Assembly (NCBI GenBank): GCA_050952935.1
Contig: JBMNLS010000002.1
Location: forward strand, 434,001 to 498,000
DNA length: 64,000 nt
Reading direction: 5' to 3'
Source: UBA6115 sp050952935
GTDB taxonomy: Bacteria > Bacillota > Clostridia > Christensenellales > Aristaeellaceae
The translations under genes and the position numbers were made by a program. Positions 33,971 to 43,418 of this stretch are shown piece by piece (position 1 is the stretch's first letter; the number at the start of each line of letters is the position of its first letter). The notes below the pieces were generated by a model, which was not told where the DNA came from, searched no databases, and was given only the letters and a program-made list of their open reading frames with translations.

Positions 33971-35190
33971 GCAAGCTGAAAACCTTTTTTTCTAAAAATC
34001 TTAAGCAATTTGTGATGCTGATTACCTTGATGGTAATCATCATCTTCTTCCAGGTGCTGACAAAGGGCACGCTGCTTAAGCCCATGAATGTGTTTAACCT
34101 AATCAACCAGAACGCCTATGTGGTGGTGCTGGCGGTGGGCATGCTGATGTGTATCCTGACCGGCGGCAATGTCGACCTGTCGGTGGGTTCGGTGGTGGCC
34201 TTTGTGGGCGCCTGCGCGGGCACCATGATGATCACCTGGAAGTGGGATCCCTACCTGTCTACCATGCTGTGCCTGCTTATCGGCATCGTGATTGGCGCAT
34301 GGCACGGTTTTTGGATTGCCTATGTGCGCATCCCGGCTTTTATTGTGACGCTTTCAGGACAGCTTATTTTCAGGGGCCTCACCCTGATTGTGCTCAAGGG
34401 CCTGACGCTTTCCCCCTTCCCCAGAGCTTTTATGAGCCTGTCCACGGGGGCTATCGGCAACTTCATGAGCTTTATTGACCCGGGGACTGGTCTGCGCAAT
34501 TTCACCAGCTTTGTAATTGGCATTGTGATGGCGGTGGCGGTGATTGTGATTCAGCTGAAAAAACGGGCTGACCGCAAGCGCAAAGGTTATTCGTATGATG
34601 GCCTGGGCCTCACCCTGGTGCGCGCTGTGGTGATCGCGGCTGGCATTGTTTACTTTTTCTGGATCTTGGCCAACTATACAGGCGCTCCGGTGGTGCTGAT
34701 CACCGTTGGCATTGTGCTGCTGATCTACTCCTACATCACCAGCAAAACCGTTATGGGGCGTCATTTGTATGCCGTGGGCGGCAATGAGAAGGCCGCCCGG
34801 CTCTCAGGCGTAAAGACTGAAAAAATCAAGTTTTTGGCCTATGTGAACATGAGTTTCTTGGCGGCTGTGGCTGGCCTGATCTTCTCCGCCCGGCTCCAGT
34901 CCGCTTCACCGCAGGCGGGCATGGGCTTTGAGCTGGACGCCATCGGCGCCTGCTATATCGGCGGCGCTTCCGCCTATGGCGGCATCGGCACGGTGGGGGG
35001 CACGCTCATTGGCGCGCTGATCATGGGCGTGCTTAATAACGGCATGTCCATCATGGGTATTTCCATTGACATGCAACAGGTGGTGAAGGGCCTGGTTTTG
35101 TTGGCCGCTGTGGCCTTTGACGTGATTTCAAAACAGAAGATCTCCCTGCCCTTTTTCCAGAAACTGACGGGCAGGCTGCGGGCAAGGTGA
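33967..35190 (+). CDS. CUT2 sugar ABC permease, xylose type
   Basis: A 407-aa membrane permease of the XylH/GguB type, with the longer N-half characteristic of this branch and G-G-N-V-D-L-S-V-G early, V-G-G-N-E-K-A-A-R-L-S-G late. About ten or more membrane segments. It overlaps both neighbours by 4 bp, so it is translated in step with the ATPase and the small HELRH protein. Confidence 0.94.
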   Translation: MSKLKTFFSKNLKQFVMLITLMVIIIFFQVLTKGTLLKPMNVFNLINQNAYVVVLAVGMLMCILTGGNVDLSVGSVVAFVGACAGTMMITWKWDPYLSTMLCLLIGIVIGAWHGFWIAYVRIPAFIVTLSGQLIFRGLTLIVLKGLTLSPFPRAFMSLSTGAIGNFMSFIDPGTGLRNFTSFVIGIVMAVAVIVIQLKKRADRKRKGYSYDGLGLTLVRAVVIAAGIVYFFWILANYTGAPVVLITVGIVLLIYSYITSKTVMGRHLYAVGGNEKAARLSGVKTEKIKFLAYVNMSFLAAVAGLIFSARLQSASPQAGMGFELDAIGACYIGGASAYGGIGTVGGTLIGALIMGVLNNGMSIMGISIDMQQVVKGLVLLAAVAFDVISKQKISLPFFQKLTGRLRAR

Positions 35191-35798
35191 AGGAAAGATC
35201 TCTTCTGAAGCAGGCTTTTCAAGCGTCCGGCAACCGGGAAATGGTGGAAGCCATGTTGTCCATCATCTCCCGGGAGCGGGCGCTTTCCTGCGCCCTCAGC
35301 TTCCAGATGCCGTTAGGCTATGAGGACGCTCATGCCAGCTATGACCCGGACAGCCGCACCATCCACCTAAATCAGACGCTTTTGGCAGGTTCCCGCGTGA
35401 CCTGCGCCTATCATTTTCTGCATGAGCTGCGCCATGCTTGGCAATATCAGCGGATGGCGGATTTTCCGGCGGAAGTGGTGCGGAGCCTTGACTATGTGGT
35501 GCTGTATGATGGGCTGTGCTATAAGCGTACGGGGAAAGAATGGCGCAGCTGTCGGCTGGAAGGCGGGGAGGCCTATTTTACCGACATTTACCTGTCCCAG
35601 CCTCATGAACTGGATGCGGGAAACTGGGCATTTTGCATTGTAAAAGACTTGGCGGATGGCCATCAATTGGCTGAATTGGAAAGCATCTACCGCTGGTGGC
35701 GTCCATCCTACCAGGTCATTAAAGAAGAAGATATGTCGTCAGAGCTGGACAAGGTGTATGGGCGGATCGATGCGGCAATCGGTCTCATGAAACTTTAA
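35187..35798 (+). CDS. Putative HExxH metallopeptidase-like protein
   Basis: A 203-aa cytoplasmic protein with H-E-L-R-H-A-W-Q-Y, a zinc-binding HExxH motif, at about residues 79-83. The preceding strand has C-A-Y-H-F-L and a later region is rich in acidic residues. I do not recognise the family. It starts with GTG, overlapping the permease stop by 4 bp, and is the last gene of the sugar operon, so it is co-expressed with the importer for reasons unknown. A strong terminator follows. Confidence 0.65.
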   Translation: MKERSLLKQAFQASGNREMVEAMLSIISRERALSCALSFQMPLGYEDAHASYDPDSRTIHLNQTLLAGSRVTCAYHFLHELRHAWQYQRMADFPAEVVRSLDYVVLYDGLCYKRTGKEWRSCRLEGGEAYFTDIYLSQPHELDAGNWAFCIVKDLADGHQLAELESIYRWWRPSYQVIKEEDMSSELDKVYGRIDAAIGLMKL

Positions 35799-35830
35799 AA
35801 ATAGCGGTTTTTATGCCGCTATTTTTAAAG
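35793..35830. terminator. Bidirectional terminator after the second sugar operon
   Basis: CTTTAAAAATAGCGG (35793-35807) and CCGCTATTTTTAAAG (35816-35830) form a perfect 15-bp stem that includes the stop codon of the upstream gene. It serves both converging transcripts. Confidence 0.88.
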
Positions 35831-35863
35831 CGTTCCGGTTGATGCATTGACAAGGAACGGGCA

Positions 35864-36697
35864 TCAATCGCTGCTATCAAGCGTGAAAACAAAGGTTAAA
35901 TCCTTGCGTTCCATCAATCCCAGGGCGGTGAGGACATCGGAGATATCCGGCGCAATGCCGCCGTTTTTTCGCACCAACTCGCCCATTTCCTTGTCCGGCA
36001 GGTTGATATGGTCTTCGCTGAGGCTGATGTAGCCTTCATCATAGGCTTGCTGGATGTCCGCCTGACGGTCTACTTCATCCCCCTCTCCCTCCATAAGGGG
36101 CAGCTGTTTGATGGGACGCAGGGGCTTGAACAGGCTGACGGTGATGGAAACCGTCATGGTTTTTTGTTTGGAGGCTTCCTGGGGTGTGCCGAAGAGGCCG
36201 TTTTGGGTATAGCCGTCTGTAAAGTAGATGCCGGGCAGCCAGATATGGCTGGGGGTGTCGTTCGCGGTTTCCAGCCGCAGGGGAAGGCCGTTCACCGTGG
36301 CGTCTGTTACAATGATGTAAACTGGCTCTGTCAGCTTGTTGTTTTTGTATTCAAGGGAGAAGGCCAGCTTTTTTCCGTCAAAGACAGCGTCAGAGATGCT
36401 GACATCGGTGTGGTAGGCGGTTTGGGTCTGGCGGACGGGGGTCACCAGGCTGCTCAGGTTTTTTGTATCCCCCGTTGGTTCATTCATGGAGCGCAGATAA
36501 CTTAGGATGCCCCATTGGCTGTCGGCGATGGCTACTATTCCAATCAGCAGCAGGCAGGCGATAAGGATTGGGGTAAGGCGTTTTTTCAGGGGGTTCCCGG
36601 CGGGCTGTTGATCGGGCAGGCCGTTCAGGGTGTTCTGCAGCCGGGCTTCCAAATGGGGGGAGAGGGGATAGGCTTTTTTCATTTTTTCGCTGTTCAT
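35864..36697 (-). CDS. Membrane anti-sigma factor (DUF4179-like)
   Basis: A 277-aa protein with a short cytoplasmic N-terminus (about 45 residues), one membrane segment (I-L-I-A-C-L-L-L-I-G-I-V-A) and a long extracytoplasmic domain, the usual plan of ECF anti-sigma factors in Clostridia. The extracytoplasmic part resembles DUF4179. It overlaps the sigma gene by 4 bp, which indicates that it binds and restrains that sigma factor. The inducing signal is unknown. Confidence 0.75.
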   Translation of the reverse strand: MNSEKMKKAYPLSPHLEARLQNTLNGLPDQQPAGNPLKKRLTPILIACLLLIGIVAIADSQWGILSYLRSMNEPTGDTKNLSSLVTPVRQTQTAYHTDVSISDAVFDGKKLAFSLEYKNNKLTEPVYIIVTDATVNGLPLRLETANDTPSHIWLPGIYFTDGYTQNGLFGTPQEASKQKTMTVSITVSLFKPLRPIKQLPLMEGEGDEVDRQADIQQAYDEGYISLSEDHINLPDKEMGELVRKNGGIAPDISDVLTALGLMERKDLTFVFTLDSSD

Positions 36698-37191
36698 ATT
36701 TCCTCCTCCTGTGAGAGCATGGTTCTCAGCTTGTCCCGCTCGCGTTTCAGGCGGGAGCAGACGGCGCCCTTGGTGGTGCCCAGCAGGCGAGCGATCTCCT
36801 TTACCTCAATGCCTTCCATGTAGTGGAGCATCAGGGCAACGCGCAATGGCTCCGGCAGTTGATCAATGGCTTGGCGCAGGGCCTGCTGTTCAAAAGGGTC
36901 TTGGTCGGATGTGCCGATTTCCGGGATCTCCATGGGAACGACCCGGCGTTGTTTTCGCTGGATGTTGACGCATTCCCGGATCAGAATGCGCAGCAGGAAG
37001 GGCCGGAAACTGGCCGGGTTCCGCAGGCTGTCCAGTTTTATCCAGGCTTTGAGCACCGCCTCAGAAATGGCGTCCAGCCTGTCATGCTCGCTTTTAAGAT
37101 ATGCGCAGCTCAGGCGGTACAGGGTGCCCTGGAGGGATAGCACGGAGGCTTCAAATTCTTCTCTGTTCAATGGCTTCCTCCTTTTTGTCAT
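36694..37191 (-). CDS. ECF-type RNA polymerase sigma factor
   Basis: A 165-aa sigma factor with region 2 (about 20-85, including Y-L-K-S-E-H-D and A-W-I-K-L) and region 4 with a helix-turn-helix, V-K-E-I-A-R-L-L-G-T-T-K-G-A-V-C-S-R-L. GGAGG lies before the ATG. It is paired with the downstream anti-sigma gene. Its target promoters are not known. A clear ECF-type promoter in front of it was not found. Confidence 0.88.
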   Translation of the reverse strand: MTKRRKPLNREEFEASVLSLQGTLYRLSCAYLKSEHDRLDAISEAVLKAWIKLDSLRNPASFRPFLLRILIRECVNIQRKQRRVVPMEIPEIGTSDQDPFEQQALRQAIDQLPEPLRVALMLHYMEGIEVKEIARLLGTTKGAVCSRLKRERDKLRTMLSQEEEI

Positions 37192-37307
37192 GACAGCTAT
37201 AAGACGCGCGGCAAGCCCGCCAGATTCGTTTCAGGTAAAATAACATTGTATCTTTCTTCCATCCTATGCTAAGGTAAGCCCGGACGCAATCTTGAAGGAG
37301 GATGAGG

Positions 37308-38738
37308 ATGCGGAGGCGTCAGGAAATCATCAGGATGATGGCGACTGGCATCGGGCTGTTCCTGCTGTTTGGGGCGGGTCTATTGCCGATAATTCCAGGC
37401 CTGCCTGCCCTTGGCCAGCGGATGCTGGGGCTGTTTGTGGGGGCGGTGACGCTGTGGCTGTTTGTGGACATCGGCTGGCCCAGCGCCCTGGTGATCTTCG
37501 CCCTGGGCTTTCTGCCGGGGGTGAAAACGGGGGATGTGATCATAGCCTCCTTTGGCAACAGCACGGTATGGTTTTTGATTTTTTCCTTCCTGCTGACCTA
37601 CGCGCTGAAGGAAACCGGATTTCTGCGGCGGGTGGCCATGCTGTTTATCACCAGCCGCATGGCCAGGCGAGGCCCCTGGGCCTTTGTCTTTATGTTTTTG
37701 CTGTCGGTGCTGGCGCTGGGCAGCTTCATCGCGCCCACCGTGACCTTTTTGCTGTTTTTTGCCCTCCATCGGGAGGCCATGGAAGCCCTGGGGCAAAAGC
37801 CGGGGGACGCGCTGGCCAAGGCGCTGATGATAGGCATTGCCTGCGTTACCTCCATTTCCTGTGCCATGACGCCCATCGCCCACACCTTTCCTTTGATGGC
37901 GCTGGGCTTTCATGAGGCGGCCACGGGAGAGCGCATCAGCTACCTGAGTTACCTGCAAATCGGGCTTCCGGCGGGGCTGCTGCTTTTTGGGCTGACCTTT
38001 GCCTTGCTTTATATGGGTTTTCATAAGCGGGTGAAGGCGCAAGGGCTGAAGCAGGATAGCTTGGCCCTCCAGCCTCCGGGAAAGCCTGACGCCCGGGAGA
38101 TGTTCTCCGCCCTGGTGTTCTTTTTGGTGGTGATGGTCTGGCTTTTTTCCGGCATCCTGCCGGAGGCGCTGAAGCCTGTGGCGGCGCTGGGCACAGCCTG
38201 GCCGGCGCTGCTGGGGGTCATTCTGCTTTCTGCCATCCCCATTGCCGGAAAGCCCGTGCTGGATTTGAAAGAGGGCTTTGCCCGGGGGCTTAACTGGCAA
38301 AGCCTGCTGCTGTGCGCCACCGCCCTTGCCCTGGGCAAATACCTCACCCTGCCTGAATATGGCGTCACCGACTGGTTTGGCGCTGTCATCGCGGCCCCTA
38401 TGGGTGCCTGGGGTTATGCGGGCGCCCTTGCCGTAATCATTGCCGCCACCGTCATCATGACCAATTTCCTCTCCAACATCGTCACCACCACCGTCATGTA
38501 TCAGGTGGCCGTTAGCGCCATCCCCGTGCTGGCCCTGTCCGGTATTGTTATTGACCCTGCCCTTTCCGCCGTTCTGGTGGGGCTTTGCGCCAGCCTGGCC
38601 TATGCCACGCCGCCCGCCATCGCCCACATCGCCCTGGCGGCGGGCTCCGGCTGGGCGGATTCCCGGGATATGCTTGTGTATGGCGGCGCGATGGCGCTGC
38701 TGTCCATCCCGGTTGTTTTGGCGTTCGCGCTTGTATAA
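37308..38738 (+). CDS. SLC13/DASS-type anion:sodium symporter
   Basis: A 476-aa membrane protein with about 12 hydrophobic segments and the divalent anion symporter pattern, including S-N-I-V-T-T-T and N-S-T-V-W. The family moves dicarboxylates, citrate, sulfate or glutamate-like anions with sodium. The ATG at 37302 abuts AAGGAGG, so the ATG at 37308 with 6-bp spacing is preferred. It lies just ahead of the methylaspartate pathway operon; import of a pathway substrate or export of a product is inferred from location only. Confidence 0.8.
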   Translation: MRRRQEIIRMMATGIGLFLLFGAGLLPIIPGLPALGQRMLGLFVGAVTLWLFVDIGWPSALVIFALGFLPGVKTGDVIIASFGNSTVWFLIFSFLLTYALKETGFLRRVAMLFITSRMARRGPWAFVFMFLLSVLALGSFIAPTVTFLLFFALHREAMEALGQKPGDALAKALMIGIACVTSISCAMTPIAHTFPLMALGFHEAATGERISYLSYLQIGLPAGLLLFGLTFALLYMGFHKRVKAQGLKQDSLALQPPGKPDAREMFSALVFFLVVMVWLFSGILPEALKPVAALGTAWPALLGVILLSAIPIAGKPVLDLKEGFARGLNWQSLLLCATALALGKYLTLPEYGVTDWFGAVIAAPMGAWGYAGALAVIIAATVIMTNFLSNIVTTTVMYQVAVSAIPVLALSGIVIDPALSAVLVGLCASLAYATPPAIAHIALAAGSGWADSRDMLVYGGAMALLSIPVVLAFALV

Positions 38739-38801
38739 AAAAGCAGAACCCTTCCGCAAGCGAAAACCCCGAAAAAGCAAATACAAACAAAGAACAATGG
38801 C

Positions 38802-38830
38802 TTGACAAGCACCCTTTTGGAGGCTATGCT
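38802..38830 (+). promoter_or_regulatory. Promoter of the glutamate mutase operon
   Basis: TTGACA (38802-38807), 17-bp spacer, TATGCT (38825-38830), 32 bp before the glmS start codon. No cobalamin riboswitch fits in the 123-bp gap. Confidence 0.75.
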
Positions 38831-38861
38831 TATACCAGCAGATAACGGAGGGCCTTGACAT

Positions 38862-39275
38862 ATGAATGGTAAAACCATCATCCTGGGCGTAATTGGGGCG
38901 GATGTCCACGCGGTTGGCAATCAAATCCTCAATTACGCTTTTTCTGATGCCGGGTTCAAAGTGGTGAACCTGGGGGTTATGGTCTCCCAGGAAGAATTTA
39001 TTGAGGCGGCGATTGAGGCGGCGGCCGACGCGATCCTCGTCTCTTCCCTGTATGGGCATGGTGAGCTGGACTGCCAGGGCCTTAGGGACAAGTGCGATGA
39101 GGCGGGTCTGAAGGGCATTTTGCTGTATGTTGGCGGCAACCTGGTGGTGGGCAAGCAGCCTTTTGAAGAGGTGGAAGCCCGCTTTAAGCAGATGGGCTTT
39201 GACCGCGTATTTCCTCCGGGCACCCCGCCTGAGGTGGATATTGAAGCGCTGAAAGAAGACCTGGGGATCAGCTGA
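38862..39275 (+). CDS. glmS: Glutamate mutase (methylaspartate mutase) small subunit S
   Basis: A 137-aa cobalamin-binding subunit of adenosylcobalamin-dependent glutamate mutase, which converts L-glutamate to (2S,3S)-3-methylaspartate. The B12 motif D-x-H-x-x-G is present as A-D-V-H-A-V-G, with the lower-loop S-S-L-Y-G-H-G and G-G-N-L. Length matches known S subunits. First gene of the operon; its stop overlaps the start of glmL by one base. Confidence 0.95.
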   Translation: MNGKTIILGVIGADVHAVGNQILNYAFSDAGFKVVNLGVMVSQEEFIEAAIEAAADAILVSSLYGHGELDCQGLRDKCDEAGLKGILLYVGGNLVVGKQPFEEVEARFKQMGFDRVFPPGTPPEVDIEALKEDLGIS

Positions 39276-40672
39276 TGCGCCCGGTTTTGCTGATTGATTT
39301 CGGCTCCACCTATACGAAGCTGACCGCGGTGGGCCTGGACGAGGGGCGGGTGATTGCCCACACGCAGACCCGCACCACCGCAGATACGGATTTATCCATA
39401 GGGCTGAGCCTGGGCCTTGAGGCGCTGGAGGAGAAGGCGGGGCCGCTTTCCTATGAGGCGCGGCTGGCCTGTTCCTCAGCCGCCGGGGGGCTGAACATGG
39501 TGGCCTCAGGCCTGGTGCCCAACCTGACGGCCAAGGCCGCCAAGCTGGCCGCCTTTGGCGCGGGGGCCAAGGTGATCAAGAACTACTCCTATCAATTGAC
39601 CCGGGAGGACGCGGAGGAAATCGCCGCCATTAACCCGGACATCCTGCTGCTCACCGGCGGCACCGATGGGGGCAACAGCGAGGTCATCCTGCACAACGCC
39701 AAGCGGGTGGCGAGAATTCCGGGCACATTCCCCGTGGTGATCGCGGGCAACCGCTCCGTCCAGGAGGATTGCGTCCAGGCTTTTGAAGGAAGCCCTCACC
39801 CCGTTTTCCAGGCGGACAATGTGATGCCTGAGATGAACCGCCTGGTGACAGAGCCCGTGCAGCGGGTGATCCGTCAGGTGTTTCTGGAACGCATCGTGAT
39901 TGCCAAGGGGCTTAGCAAAACCCGCTCGCTGCTTGACGGCATTTTAATGCCCACCCCTTCGGCGGTGCTGGAGGGCCTGAGCCTTTTGTCCAAGGGCAGC
40001 CGGAAGCGGGCAGGCATTGGCGATCTGGTGGCCGTGGACTTGGGGGGCGCGACCACCGATATTTACTCCATCGCCGATGGCTTCCCGGCAGAGCCCAACA
40101 CCGTGATCCGCGGGCTGATGGAGCCCCGGGTGAAGCGCACGGTGGAAGGGGACATCGGCATGCGCTTTGGCGCCGGCGGCGTGCTTGAGGCGGCGGGGGC
40201 GGAGGCCTTTGCCCGGATCACGGGCCTGCCGGAAGAGGTGGTTGAGCAAACCGTCGCGCGCTTTTCCGTCAACCCCTCAGCGCTTCCCCAGAACGAGACT
40301 GAGGAAAAGGTGGACTTTGCTTTGGCGGCGCTGGCCATCCGCACGGCGCTCAGGCGCCACGCGGGAAGCCTTGAAATGGTCTATACCCCGGTGGGCCCCA
40401 TGTATCAGCAAACCGGGAAGGACTTAAGCGGCGTCAAGCGTCTGATTGTGACCGGAGGCGCCTTGATTTATGCCAAGAGGCTGAATGAGATGATAGACAT
40501 CGCCCTGGCCTGCGACGATCCCTTGGTGCTTACCCCCAGGGAAGCGGCCATCTCCTGCGACAGGGAGTATATCCTGTCCGCGATGGGCCTTTTGGCCAAA
40601 TATGATGAGGATACCGCCTTAAAACTTCTGCTGGAAGCTTTTGGAAAGGAAGAAGAACATGCAGCTGGCTAA
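39275..40672 (+). CDS. glmL: Glutamate mutase reactivating protein GlmL (MutL)
   Basis: A 465-aa ASKHA-fold ATPase found between the two mutase subunits in this pathway. The N-terminal phosphate loop is I-D-F-G-S-T-Y-T-K and a second is V-D-L-G-G-A-T-T-D. It probably swaps damaged cobalamin for fresh cofactor on the mutase, by analogy with diol dehydratase reactivases. The 3' end overlaps glmE by 14 bp. Confidence 0.93.
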   Translation: MRPVLLIDFGSTYTKLTAVGLDEGRVIAHTQTRTTADTDLSIGLSLGLEALEEKAGPLSYEARLACSSAAGGLNMVASGLVPNLTAKAAKLAAFGAGAKVIKNYSYQLTREDAEEIAAINPDILLLTGGTDGGNSEVILHNAKRVARIPGTFPVVIAGNRSVQEDCVQAFEGSPHPVFQADNVMPEMNRLVTEPVQRVIRQVFLERIVIAKGLSKTRSLLDGILMPTPSAVLEGLSLLSKGSRKRAGIGDLVAVDLGGATTDIYSIADGFPAEPNTVIRGLMEPRVKRTVEGDIGMRFGAGGVLEAAGAEAFARITGLPEEVVEQTVARFSVNPSALPQNETEEKVDFALAALAIRTALRRHAGSLEMVYTPVGPMYQQTGKDLSGVKRLIVTGGALIYAKRLNEMIDIALACDDPLVLTPREAAISCDREYILSAMGLLAKYDEDTALKLLLEAFGKEEEHAAG

Positions 40673-42113
40673 CAAAAAATGGACCCTGGATGAATTCATG
40701 GCTGAACGCCAGGCGGTGCTTGCTACCTGGCCTACGGGGGCCGAGGTTGATCTGGAAGAAGCCATCACCTATCAAAAGGCCATCCCTGAAAAGCAGCGCT
40801 TCGTCACCAAACTGAATGAGGCTATTGCCCGGCAGGTGACGTTGGTGCAGCCCCGGGCCGGCGTGCCGCTGATCAATGAGCATATCACCCTGCTTAAGCA
40901 CCTGGAGACGGAGGGCGAGGCGGATTTGCTACCCACCACCATCGACTCCTACACCCGGCTGAACCGCTATCAGGAGGCGCAGCGCGGCATTGAGGAGTCA
41001 AAGGCCACCGGCAAAGCGATGTTAAACGGCTTCCCGGCTGTCAACCACGGGGTGAAGGGCTGCAGGATGGTGACCTCCGCCCTGAGCACCCCGGTTCAGG
41101 TGCGCCATGGGACGCCTGACGCCAGGCTGCTGTGTGAGATCACCCTGGCGGGCGGGTTCACCAGCTTTGAGGGCGGTGGTATTTCTTACAACATCCCCTA
41201 TGCTAAAAGCGCCACCCTGCAGGAAACGCTGCGCAACTGGCAGTACTGCGACCGGCTGACCGGGCTGTATGAAGATCATGGGGTATCCATCAACCGGGAG
41301 CCGTTCGGCCCCCTCACCGGCACCCTGGTGCCCCCCTGTATTTCCAACGCCGTGGCGGTGATTGAAGCCCTTTTGGCAGCGGAGCAGGGGGTAAAGAACA
41401 TCACGGTGGGCTACGGCCAGTGCGGCAACCTGGTGCAGGACGTGGCGGCAATCAAATCCCTGGAAAAACAGGTGAGCAGCTACCTGGCCCACTTTGGCTA
41501 TGAAGGCGTTACCGTGACCACCGTGCTGCACCAGTGGATGGGCGGCTTCCCGCCGGATGAGGCCAAAGCCTTTGCTGTGATCTGCTGGGGCAGCGCTGTG
41601 GCGGCGTTGGCCAAGGCCACCAAGGTGATTGTGAAATCCCCCCATGAGGCCATGGGCGTGCCCACCAAGGAGGCAAACGCCGCGGGGCTCAGGGCCACCA
41701 AGCAGACCATCATGATGCTGGCGGATCAGCAAATGGCGGATGACACGGCGCTTCAGGAAGAGGTCGCCGTGATCGACGAGGAGACCAACTGCATCCTGGA
41801 GCGCACGCTGGAGCTGGGCGATGGCGATCTGGCGCTTGGCACCGTGCGCGCCTTTGAAGCGGGCGTGATCGATGTACCCTTCGCGCCCAGCCGCTACAAC
41901 GCCGGCAAGATCATGCCCGCCCGGGATAATGAGGGCGCGGTCAGGCTGCTGGGAACAGGCATGCTGCCCCTGACTGACAAGCTTAAGAAATTTCATCAGG
42001 AGAGGATCGCCCGGCGCGGCGCGCATGAAAACCGGGGCGTCTCCTTCCAGATGGTCATTGATGATATTTACGCGATTTCAAAGGGCCGCCTTGTGGGCAG
42101 GCCCAGGCAATAA
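40659..42113 (+). CDS. glmE: Glutamate mutase (methylaspartate mutase) epsilon subunit
   Basis: A 484-aa catalytic subunit with the TIM-barrel fold of glutamate mutase E. It holds the substrate-binding arginines and closes over the cobalamin of the S subunit. Family features include R-H-G-T-P-D-A and the F-E-G-G-G-I-S-Y-N-I-P-Y-A-K segment. The ATG at 40659 with AAAGGAAG upstream is preferred over an in-frame TTG at 40641. Length agrees with the family. Confidence 0.95.
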   Translation: MQLANKKWTLDEFMAERQAVLATWPTGAEVDLEEAITYQKAIPEKQRFVTKLNEAIARQVTLVQPRAGVPLINEHITLLKHLETEGEADLLPTTIDSYTRLNRYQEAQRGIEESKATGKAMLNGFPAVNHGVKGCRMVTSALSTPVQVRHGTPDARLLCEITLAGGFTSFEGGGISYNIPYAKSATLQETLRNWQYCDRLTGLYEDHGVSINREPFGPLTGTLVPPCISNAVAVIEALLAAEQGVKNITVGYGQCGNLVQDVAAIKSLEKQVSSYLAHFGYEGVTVTTVLHQWMGGFPPDEAKAFAVICWGSAVAALAKATKVIVKSPHEAMGVPTKEANAAGLRATKQTIMMLADQQMADDTALQEEVAVIDEETNCILERTLELGDGDLALGTVRAFEAGVIDVPFAPSRYNAGKIMPARDNEGAVRLLGTGMLPLTDKLKKFHQERIARRGAHENRGVSFQMVIDDIYAISKGRLVGRPRQ

Positions 42114-42128
42114 ATGAAGGAGAAGAAC

Positions 42129-43394
42129 ATGAAAATCACCAAAGTCATCTGTGCCAAGGGTCTCACGGGGTTCTATTTCGACGATCAGCGCGCTATTAAG
42201 GCCGGGGCGCCCATGGATGGGGTCGCCTACATCGGGGAGCCGATGACCAAGGGCTTCAGTCGCATCCGCCAGGCCGGGGAGGCCATCATGGTGATGATCG
42301 TGCTGGAAAATGGCGAAATCGGCTGGGGGGACTGCGCAGCCGTGCAGTATTCCGGCGCTGGCGGCAGGGATCCGCTGTTTTTGGCCGATGCCTTTATCCC
42401 CATCATTGAAAACCAGGTGGCGTCCAGGCTGATTGGCCAGGAGGCGGATCAGTTCATCCGCCTGGCCAAAGAAATTGACGAGATGGAGGTGGATGGAAAA
42501 CGCCTGCACACCGCCATCCGTTACGGCGTGTCCCAGGCGATTCTGGACGCGGTGTCCAAGGCGCAGGGGCTCAACAAGTGTGACCTGCTGGCCAAGGAAT
42601 ACGGCACCCAGGTGTCAGAAAAGGCGATCCCCATTTTCAGCCAGTCCGGGGATGACCGTTTCAACAACGCCGACAAGATGATCATGAAGGCTGCCTCTGT
42701 GCTGCCCCACGGGCTGTTTAACAGCGTGAAGAAGACGGGTGAGCAGGGCGAGCACCTGCTGGATTATGTGCGCTGGCTGCGCCGGCGGGTGGAGGAACAC
42801 GCGCCCTACGCGGGCTATCATCCCCAGTTCCACATTGACTGCTATGGCACCATCGGTCAGATATTTGGGCCCAGCAACTATGCCGCCATGGCTGATTACC
42901 TGGCCCAGCTGGAGCAGGCGGCGGCCCCCTTCCCGCTGCGCATTGAAGGCCCCATGGATTCTGATGGGCGGGAAGCCCAGATGCGGGACATGAGGGGCCT
43001 CAGGGAGGAGCTTGACCGCCGGGGCATCCGGGTGGAGCTGGTGGCCGATGAATGGTGTAACACCCTGGAGGATGTGATCTATTTTGCCGACAACAAGGCA
43101 GGGCACATGATCCAGGTGAAAACCCCCGACCTGGGATCCATCCACAACACCATGGAAGCCCTGCTCTATTGTGAAAAGATGGGCGTGGGCGCCTACATGG
43201 GCGGCACCTGCAACGAGACCGACCGCTCCGCCCAGGTGTGCATCCACTGCGCCATGGCCGCCAACGCCGACCAGATCCTGGCCAAGCCGGGCATGGGGGT
43301 GGACGAAGGGCTGATGATCTGCTTTAATGAGATGCAGCGCATTTTGGCGCTGAGGGCTCAGGGCATTGGGGTATACCAGGCGCCGGCCAAATAA
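42129..43394 (+). CDS. mal: Methylaspartate ammonia-lyase
   Basis: A 421-aa enolase-superfamily enzyme that deaminates 3-methylaspartate to mesaconate. The catalytic Lys lies in I-Q-V-K-T-P-D-L-G, and metal ligands in H-I-D-C and the R-I-E-G-P-M-D region fit the family. The last part, G-G-T-C-N-E-T-D-R-S, is a family signature. The ATG at 42129 sits 6 bp after AAGGAG; an earlier in-frame ATG at 42114 overlaps that site. It is the second step of the pathway. Mesaconase and citramalate lyase genes are not in the window. Confidence 0.95.
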   Translation: MKITKVICAKGLTGFYFDDQRAIKAGAPMDGVAYIGEPMTKGFSRIRQAGEAIMVMIVLENGEIGWGDCAAVQYSGAGGRDPLFLADAFIPIIENQVASRLIGQEADQFIRLAKEIDEMEVDGKRLHTAIRYGVSQAILDAVSKAQGLNKCDLLAKEYGTQVSEKAIPIFSQSGDDRFNNADKMIMKAASVLPHGLFNSVKKTGEQGEHLLDYVRWLRRRVEEHAPYAGYHPQFHIDCYGTIGQIFGPSNYAAMADYLAQLEQAAAPFPLRIEGPMDSDGREAQMRDMRGLREELDRRGIRVELVADEWCNTLEDVIYFADNKAGHMIQVKTPDLGSIHNTMEALLYCEKMGVGAYMGGTCNETDRSAQVCIHCAMAANADQILAKPGMGVDEGLMICFNEMQRILALRAQGIGVYQAPAK

Positions 43395-43418
43395 AATTCA
43401 TCAGCACGGGGAACTAAC

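Noticed and set aside
37192..37260. ECF promoter in front of the first sigma gene (TGAAAC and CGTC)
   Set aside because: The spacing, about 21 bp, is too long for an ECF promoter.
38739..38861. Cobalamin riboswitch before the glutamate mutase operon
   Set aside because: The gap is only 123 bp, with a promoter near the gene, and no B12-box-like sequence was seen.
37380..39059. A long minus-strand open frame of 559 codons
   Set aside because: It lies antisense to the SLC13 transporter and glmS genes, is very rich in Gln, Gly, His and Arg, and has no ribosome site; it is a shadow of GC-rich coding DNA.
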